A DNA stretch of 8,690 nucleotides from Gammaproteobacteria bacterium. Lineage in GTDB: Bacteria; Pseudomonadota; Gammaproteobacteria; Chromatiales; Chromatiaceae. Position numbers and translations under genes: made by a program. The stretch's first letter is position 1; the number at the start of each line of letters is the position of its first letter. The stretch spans positions 1 to 8,690 of the forward strand of contig SBFV01000116.1 of NCBI GenBank assembly GCA_006227775.1. Direction: 5' to 3'. Positions 5,061 through 8,690 of this stretch are shown in pieces. Below the pieces are notes generated by a model. It ran no database searches. It was not told the origin of the DNA and worked only from the letters and a program-made list of their open reading frames with translations.

Positions 5061-6986
5061 ATGTCAACCCAATTCGCCCCACCGCCCCGCTCCGCGACCC
5101 CCCCCGCCTGGCTCAGGACCTGGCTGCCCTTCCTGCGCTGGTGGCCGCGGGTCAACCGCGGCACCTTGCGCGCTGACCTGCTGGCAGGCCTCACCGGGGG
5201 GGTGGTGGTGCTGCCCCAGGGCGTCGCCTTTGCCACCATCGCCGGCATGCCCCCGGAGTATGGCCTCTACGCCGGCATGGTCCCCGCCATCATCGCCGCC
5301 CTCTTCGGCTCTTCCTGGCACCTGGTCTCGGGTCCCACCACCGCCGCCTCCATCGTCCTCTTTTCGATCCTGTCCCTGCACGCCGAGCCCGGCTCCGCCC
5401 GCTACGTGGAGCTGGCCTTCACCCTCACCTTCATGGTCGGGCTGATCCAGATCGCCCTGGGCGCGGCGCGGCTGGGGGCCCTGGTCAACTTCATCTCCCA
5501 CTCGGTGGTGATCGGTTTCACCGCCGGGGCGGCGATCCTCATCGCCACCAACCAGGTCAAGAACTTCTTTGGCCTGGCCATCCCGCGCGGTTCCTCCTTC
5601 GCCACGACCTGGGGCTCCCTCTTCACCCACCTGGACCAGGTCGACCCCTACGTGACCGGGGTGGCGGTCCTCACCCTGGCGCTGGGCGTCGCGGTCCGGC
5701 GCTGGCTGCCGCGCTGGCCTTACATGATCGTCGCCATGCTCGGCGGCAGCCTGCTGGGGGTGGCCTTCAAATATGCCGGCATCGAGAGCATCGGCACCGT
5801 CGGCGCCCTGCCCGCCAGCCTGCCGCCCCTGTCCCTGCCCGATCTCACGCTGGAAAACCTGCGCGACCTGGCCAACGGGGCGGTGGCGGTGACCCTGCTG
5901 GCCCTCACCGAGGCGGTCTCCATCGCCCGCGCCATGGCGGTGCGCTCCGGCCAGCACCTGGACGGCAACCAGGAGTTCATCGGCCAGGGTCTGTCCAACC
6001 TAGTCGGCAGCTTCTTTTCCGGCTATGTCGCCACCGGCTCCTTCAACCGTTCGGGACTCAACTACGCCGCCGGGGCCAAGACGCCCCTGGCCTCGGTGTT
6101 CTCCGCTGTGTTGCTGGCCCTGATCGTCCTGCTGGTGGCACCCCTGGCGGCCTGGCTGCCCAACGCGGCCATGGCAGGGGTCCTGTTCCTGGTGGCCTGG
6201 GGGCTCATCGACTTCCACCACATCCAGCAGATCGCCCGCACCAGCCGCGCCGAGACGGCTATCCTGCTGACCACCTTCCTCGCAACCCTGACCATCGAAC
6301 TGGAAGAGGCTATCGTCATCGGCGTCATCCTGTCGCTGGTGATCTACCTGAACCGCACCTCCCGGCCCCAGGTGGTCCGGCGCGTCCCCGACCCTCTGCA
6401 CCCCAAGCGCAAGTTCAGCGGCGATCCCAAACTGCCGGAATGCCCCCAGCTCAAAATGGTGCGAGTCGATGGTTCCCTCTTCTTCGGCGCGGTCGCCGCG
6501 GTGCGTGATCAGTTCCACGCCTTCGAACAGCGCTCGCCATCCCAGTGCCACCTGATCGTGGTGGCTTCGCCGATCAACTTCGTCGATGTGGCCGGGGCCG
6601 AGTTTCTCACCACCGAGGCCCGTCAGCGCCGGGCCAGGGGCGGCGGCCTCTATTTCATCCAGATGAAGCGCGCGGTGCGGGATACCCTGGAACGGGGCGG
6701 ATACCTGGACGAGATCGGCGCCGACCATCTCTTCCGCTCCAAGGGCGAGGCAATCGCGACCGTGTTCAACCGCCTCGATCCCGAGATCTGCCGTAGCTGT
6801 CGGCTGAAGGTTTTTCTGGAGTGCGGCCAAACCCCGGGGACGGCCAGGATTCCCGTCCCTATCCCTAATCCCATCCCCGCGCTGGCGTCTGCGTCTGCGC
6901 CCGCGGGTCCCCCGGTGGCTGTCGCCCCCAGGCCAAGGCCCGGGCACGAAGATTCCGTTGCTCTCGCCGAGGTGGCCGGCCGATGA
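5061..6986 (+). CDS. SulP-family anion permease with STAS domain
   Basis: This 641-residue inner-membrane transporter belongs to the SulP/SLC26 family. The membrane domain (about residues 35-430) contains the early signature GVVVLPQGVAFATIAGMPPE (47-66), the TM3 substrate motif SGPTTAAS (90-97) and the TM10 signature ATGSFNRSGLNYAAGAKTPL (324-343). A STAS domain follows (about 462-570) with FVDVAGAEFL (507-516), where the phosphorylatable serine of anti-sigma antagonists is absent, as is usual in transporters. After STAS comes a Cys cluster, C577-x2-C580-x7-C588, then a Pro/Ala-rich tail of about 50 residues (591-641) that looks disordered. SulP proteins carry sulfate, bicarbonate or other anions, and the substrate here is not decided by sequence. 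I choose ATG 5061 because AGAGG at 5051-5055 lies 5 bp before it. The in-frame ATG at 5034 has only GAGG 13 bp away and would fall within a few bases of the predicted transcript start. Confidence 0.94.
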   Translation: MSTQFAPPPRSATPPAWLRTWLPFLRWWPRVNRGTLRADLLAGLTGGVVVLPQGVAFATIAGMPPEYGLYAGMVPAIIAALFGSSWHLVSGPTTAASIVLFSILSLHAEPGSARYVELAFTLTFMVGLIQIALGAARLGALVNFISHSVVIGFTAGAAILIATNQVKNFFGLAIPRGSSFATTWGSLFTHLDQVDPYVTGVAVLTLALGVAVRRWLPRWPYMIVAMLGGSLLGVAFKYAGIESIGTVGALPASLPPLSLPDLTLENLRDLANGAVAVTLLALTEAVSIARAMAVRSGQHLDGNQEFIGQGLSNLVGSFFSGYVATGSFNRSGLNYAAGAKTPLASVFSAVLLALIVLLVAPLAAWLPNAAMAGVLFLVAWGLIDFHHIQQIARTSRAETAILLTTFLATLTIELEEAIVIGVILSLVIYLNRTSRPQVVRRVPDPLHPKRKFSGDPKLPECPQLKMVRVDGSLFFGAVAAVRDQFHAFEQRSPSQCHLIVVASPINFVDVAGAEFLTTEARQRRARGGGLYFIQMKRAVRDTLERGGYLDEIGADHLFRSKGEAIATVFNRLDPEICRSCRLKVFLECGQTPGTARIPVPIPNPIPALASASAPAGPPVAVAPRPRPGHEDSVALAEVAGR

Positions 6987-7474
6987 CGGACCGCCCCGTC
7001 CTCTGCATCCTCGACCCCGATGCTCGCGGCGAGCAGGTGTTGCGGCAGGCCGCCGCCCTGGCCAGGCGGCTGGATTCCCCCCTGGCCCTGGCCCACTTCG
7101 TGGAGCACGACGCGGGTTTCGAAGCGGACCATGTCCCCTTCCTGACCCCCCGGGCCTTGAATGAGGCCCTGGCCGAGGTGGCACGGGAACGATTGCGCGA
7201 CATGCTCACCGCGCATCACCTCACCGCCTCCCTGTGGGTGGAGGTCCGTCCCTGCCGTGCCGGTGCTATCCGCCTGGCGCTGCGACTGGGCGCCGGGGTG
7301 GTCGTCCTTGGCGCCCATAGCCCCTGCGGACTCGCCAGTGGCCAGGCCGGCACCGGCCCTGAACCCCTGCCGTTCGATGTCCTGCGGGTGCAGGTCCGGC
7401 GCCACCGGGACGCCTGGCGGCAGTGGATCGACCACCTGCTCGACCCGGCGGGGCCAGGGGTGTTGCAGGCGTGA
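6983..7474 (+). CDS. Universal-stress-protein-like partner of SulP
   Basis: This 163-residue cytoplasmic protein has a UspA-like Rossmann fold pattern: first strand VLCILDP (6-12), helix EQVLRQAAALARRL, strand PLALAHFVEH, a long helix, strand ASLWVEV, helix CRAGAIRLALRLGA, strand GVVVLGAHS (105-113) and last strand FDVLRVQVRR (131-140), which matches the typical 'CDVLxVRVR' ending of Usp proteins. The ATP-binding signature G-x2-G-x9-G-[S/T] is not intact: after G110 the sequence AHSPCGLASGQAGTG lacks the expected spacing, so nucleotide binding is doubtful. The ATG overlaps the SulP stop as ATGA, which means translational coupling and probably a shared task such as modulating the permease. No separate Shine-Dalgarno is clear. 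The last 11 residues (LDPAGPGVLQA) are encoded inside the first unit of a 41-bp tandem repeat, so the C-terminus may be recently altered. Family assignment is fairly secure, function is not. Confidence 0.8.
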   Translation: MTDRPVLCILDPDARGEQVLRQAAALARRLDSPLALAHFVEHDAGFEADHVPFLTPRALNEALAEVARERLRDMLTAHHLTASLWVEVRPCRAGAIRLALRLGAGVVVLGAHSPCGLASGQAGTGPEPLPFDVLRVQVRRHRDAWRQWIDHLLDPAGPGVLQA

Positions 7475-7563
7475 GGCTGATCGGCCCGGCGGGACAGGGG
7501 GGGTTGCAGGATTGAGGCTGAACGTCCCGATGGGGCAGGGGGTGGGCAAACTTGAGGGTAACC
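7441..7563 (+). repeat. 41-bp imperfect tandem repeat across the Usp stop codon
   Basis: Three units lie head to tail: 7441-7481, 7482-7522 and a decayed 7523-7563. Units 1 and 2 agree at 33 of 41 positions. Landmarks are CCCGGCGGG at 7444 and 7485 (CCCGATGGG at 7526), TTGCAGG at 7463 and 7504, and TGAGGCTGA at 7472 and 7513. Unit 3 keeps 16 of its first 20 bases relative to unit 2, then TTGAGG after a 1-nt slip. The stop codon of the Usp-like gene falls in unit 1 (7472-7474). Because 41 is not a multiple of 3, copy-number change would alter the reading frame of any read-through. Confidence 0.7.
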
Positions 7564-7570
7564 CTACAGA

Positions 7571-7604
7571 TCCCCTCTCCCCAACCCTTCCCCGCCAGGA
7601 GGGA
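7571..7604. repeat. Possible remnant of a dispersed palindromic element
   Basis: The tract reads TCCCCTCTCCCCAACCC, then TTCCCCGCCAGGAGGGA. CCCTTCC (7585-7591) can pair with GGAGGG (7598-7603) around one bulged base. Translated, it gives the 'DPLSPTLPRQEG' string that I associate with spurious ORFs over intergenic palindromic repeats in proteobacteria. The tract at 2161-2192 has a similar CCCTCTCC...GGAGGGG form. The hairpin could also help end transcription of the SulP-Usp operon, but no T-run follows. The rest of the 274-bp convergent gap (7475-7748) shows no gene that I can support. Confidence 0.35.
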
Positions 7605-7700
7605 TGGCGCAAGAGCATCAGCGGCTTGTGCTACCTATGCCAGCCCAGGCAGCAGGGGGCATGAACACCTACGCTTGAGGCTTGCGGGGCCAGGCCACGG

Positions 7701-7716
7701 TAAAGGGGGCTGCCCC
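7701..7716 (-). terminator. Weak terminator-like hairpin after the DUF2202 gene
   Basis: Read on the minus strand, GGGG-CAG-CCCC is followed by CTTTA, 32 bp after the DUF2202 stop codon. The stem is only 4-5 bp and the T-run only three bases, so it is a marginal candidate. I see nothing better in this convergent gap. Confidence 0.25.
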
Positions 7717-7748
7717 AGACCGCAGCCTCGCCCGACACCAGTCACGCC

Positions 7749-8435
7749 TTATCTCTTTCCGCCTCCGCCGCCACCACAGGCGCCGCGACGTTCCATGGGG
7801 CTGTCGATGATGGCATCCACCACCTCCTGGTCGAGGTGTTGGGCCTCATACACCAGACCATGACGCTCGATCGTCGCGGCGAAGGCCCGCAGATGGTTGC
7901 GGGAGCCGCACAGCAGGCTTGCATACACCTGGGCCAGATCCGTCTGGGTCGTGGCGGCGATGGCATCCTCCAGGTCCTCGATATCCATTTCTTCGATCAG
8001 GCCACCCACCCAGAGGGCATCCAGGTAGGTGTCGTCGCCCCTGGCCAGCAACTTGTCGTAAAGCTTTTCCAGCTCCTTATCCTGAAAGTCCCCGATTGCG
8101 GTCTGGGCCGGATCGGGCAACCGGTACTTGTCCAGTTTGGCCTTGACGGCATCCATGTGTTTCTGCTCGGCAGCGGCGATGTTGCTGAAGGGCGGCAGGC
8201 CCCAGATCTTATTCAGGGTTAGGTAGACATCCCTGGCCATCTTCTCCTCTTCACGCATGAAGGTCAGGGTGTCCGACTCGGCGGCGCTCAAGGGCTGCAC
8301 CGGACAGGCGCTCGACCCAGGACGACAGGGCTTGGCCGCTGGGCCGGCGGCATGGGTTGTAGTCGGGGTCAGCCAGGCGGGTCCCGCCAGGACCAGCGAC
8401 AGTGCCGCGGCGATAAATTTTCGTTTGGTAATCAT
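7749..8435 (-). CDS. Exported ferritin-like DUF2202 protein
   Basis: This 228-residue protein begins with a signal peptide: MITKRKF, a hydrophobic core AAALSLVLAGPAWL and a likely cleavage near residues 29-30 (THA-A). The mature part is a DUF2202 domain (about 50-215), an all-helical ferritin-like bundle. Its hallmarks are LTFMREEEKMARDVYLTL (57-74), FSNIAAAEQKHMDAV (83-97), GGLIEEMDIEDLEDAI (144-159) and GSRNHLRAF (177-185), ending LDQEVVDAIIDSPME. The Glu and His residues in these helices could hold a di-iron or other metal site, but the biochemical role of the family is not known to me. C37 and C44 flank a short stretch just after the signal and could form a disulfide; C176 and C220 are additional. 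The C-terminus ends CGGGGGGKR. I start at 8435 because CGGAG lies 7 bp upstream and a signal peptide follows. The frame is open further upstream without homology. A glycine-rich gene ends 52 bp upstream on the same strand, so the two are probably co-transcribed. Confidence 0.9.
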   Translation of the reverse strand: MITKRKFIAAALSLVLAGPAWLTPTTTHAAGPAAKPCRPGSSACPVQPLSAAESDTLTFMREEEKMARDVYLTLNKIWGLPPFSNIAAAEQKHMDAVKAKLDKYRLPDPAQTAIGDFQDKELEKLYDKLLARGDDTYLDALWVGGLIEEMDIEDLEDAIAATTQTDLAQVYASLLCGSRNHLRAFAATIERHGLVYEAQHLDQEVVDAIIDSPMERRGACGGGGGGKR

Positions 8436-8462
8436 GGTCGTGCTCCGCTCTTGGTTGGATGG

Positions 8463-8483
8463 CGTGAAGGGAATACCTTCACG
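8463..8483 (-). repeat. Perfect hairpin between the glycine-rich and DUF2202 genes
   Basis: CGTGAAGG (8463-8470) and CCTTCACG (8476-8483) form a perfect 8-bp inverted repeat around a 5-nt loop. It lies in the 52-bp gap, between the stop codon of the upstream gene and the DUF2202 ribosome site. There is no T-run on the minus-strand side, so it is unlikely to be a full terminator. An RNA stability or processing hairpin, or a dyad operator for a DUF2202 promoter, are the alternatives. Confidence 0.5.
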
Positions 8484-8487
8484 AAAT

Positions 8488-8690
8488 TCACCGACGTCCC
8501 CCGCCATGGCGGCCACCAGCGCCCTGGTGACCGCCGAAGCCGCCCCCCGCGCCGCCGCCAGAATTGCCGCCAGAACGGGGGGCGGAGCCGCCACTCATCC
8601 CAAAACCGGTGCCAGACGGCTCCCTGGTGGCCTTCTGCCGGGCCTCGTAGCCGCTGCCGTAGGGCAGTCCGCTTCGACGGCCCTGTTCGG
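8488..8690 (-). CDS. Glycine-rich protein of unknown function (C-terminal part)
   Basis: The gene enters from the right edge and stops at TGA (8490-8488), leaving 66 visible residues. It begins EQGRRSGLPYGSGYEARQ, then KATREPSGTGFGMSGG, and becomes very glycine-rich with Arg, His and Ser, ending HQGAGGRHGGGRR. The coding call rests on an uninterrupted frame with a coherent, biased composition, on the 52-bp spacing to the DUF2202 gene and on same-strand placement. I do not recognise the family; the visible part looks disordered. The Gly/Arg/His-rich tail could bind metal or nucleic acid, or be a cell-surface linker, but nothing in the visible part decides this. It is also possible that the frame is GC-rich noise. 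Confidence 0.6.
   Translation of the reverse strand, partial: EQGRRSGLPYGSGYEARQKATREPSGTGFGMSGGSAPRSGGNSGGGAGGGFGGHQGAGGRHGGGRR

Noticed and set aside
6000..7184. Long minus-strand open frame (394 codons) opposite SulP and the Usp-like gene
   Set aside because: It is antisense to two well-supported genes and is low-complexity Gly/Arg/Pro-rich without motifs.
7530..7664. Small plus-strand open frame after the Usp-like gene (MGQGVGKLEGNPTDPLSPTL...)
   Set aside because: The product is the kind of string produced by translating intergenic palindromic repeats, it starts inside the 41-bp repeat, and it has no ribosome site or domain.
8436..8594. N-terminal extension of the DUF2202 frame to 8594
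   Set aside because: It overlaps the glycine-rich gene in another frame and would bury the signal peptide; the ATG at 8435 has a good ribosome site.
1..8690. CRISPR array, transposase, prophage or tRNA/rRNA gene
   Set aside because: Both strands were scanned by eye. There are no regularly spaced 20-40 bp repeats with spacers, no integrase or transposase motifs and no cloverleaf or rRNA-like tract. The only tandem array of long units is the contiguous 41-bp repeat, which has no spacers.

Overview
The window is GC-rich (about two thirds G+C by eye), tightly packed bacterial DNA. Its protein families and their arrangement fit a gammaproteobacterium. A Chromatiaceae-like sulfur bacterium is my best guess, but it rests on general resemblance only, because the window holds no rRNA or other taxonomic marker.

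Layout from left to right. Positions 1-147 (+) are the 3' end of a gene whose product ends in a TonB-like C-terminal domain. Next comes a two-component pair on +: an OmpR/PhoB-family response regulator (224-913) and its membrane sensor histidine kinase (897-2159), overlapping by 17 bp. A 285-bp gap (2160-2444) holds a hairpin just after the kinase, a strong -10 element and a structured leader. The leader precedes a divalent-metal transport operon on +: MgtE (2445-3875) and a ZntB-like CorA-family protein (3890-4927), 14 bp apart. A 133-bp gap holds five 7-bp direct repeats phased at exactly 11 bp, which look like an operator for an OmpR/PhoB-family regulator. It leads into a SulP anion permease (5061-6986), which overlaps a divergent universal-stress-like protein (6983-7474) by ATGA. 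A 41-bp tandem repeat starts inside the end of that gene and continues into the 274-bp convergent gap. On the minus strand, reading from the right edge, lie the end of a glycine-rich protein (8488-8690) and then an exported ferritin-like DUF2202 protein (7749-8435). A perfect 8-bp-stem hairpin separates these two.

How the parts may work together. The window is mainly an envelope transport and sensing region: TonB energy transduction, a sensor pair, two unrelated Mg2+/divalent-cation transport systems in one operon, and an anion permease with a coupled cytoplasmic partner. The response regulator belongs to the class that binds direct repeats of about 10-11 bp, and the SulP upstream region carries such an array. 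That suggests, but does not prove, regulation by this regulator or by PhoB. I see no phage, transposase, CRISPR, tRNA or rRNA. No wholly new multi-gene system is evident. The best leads are the five-unit operator, the cysteine-bearing tail of SulP, the leader of mgtE, the altered pore motifs of both metal transporters and the 41-bp repeat at the stress-protein stop codon.
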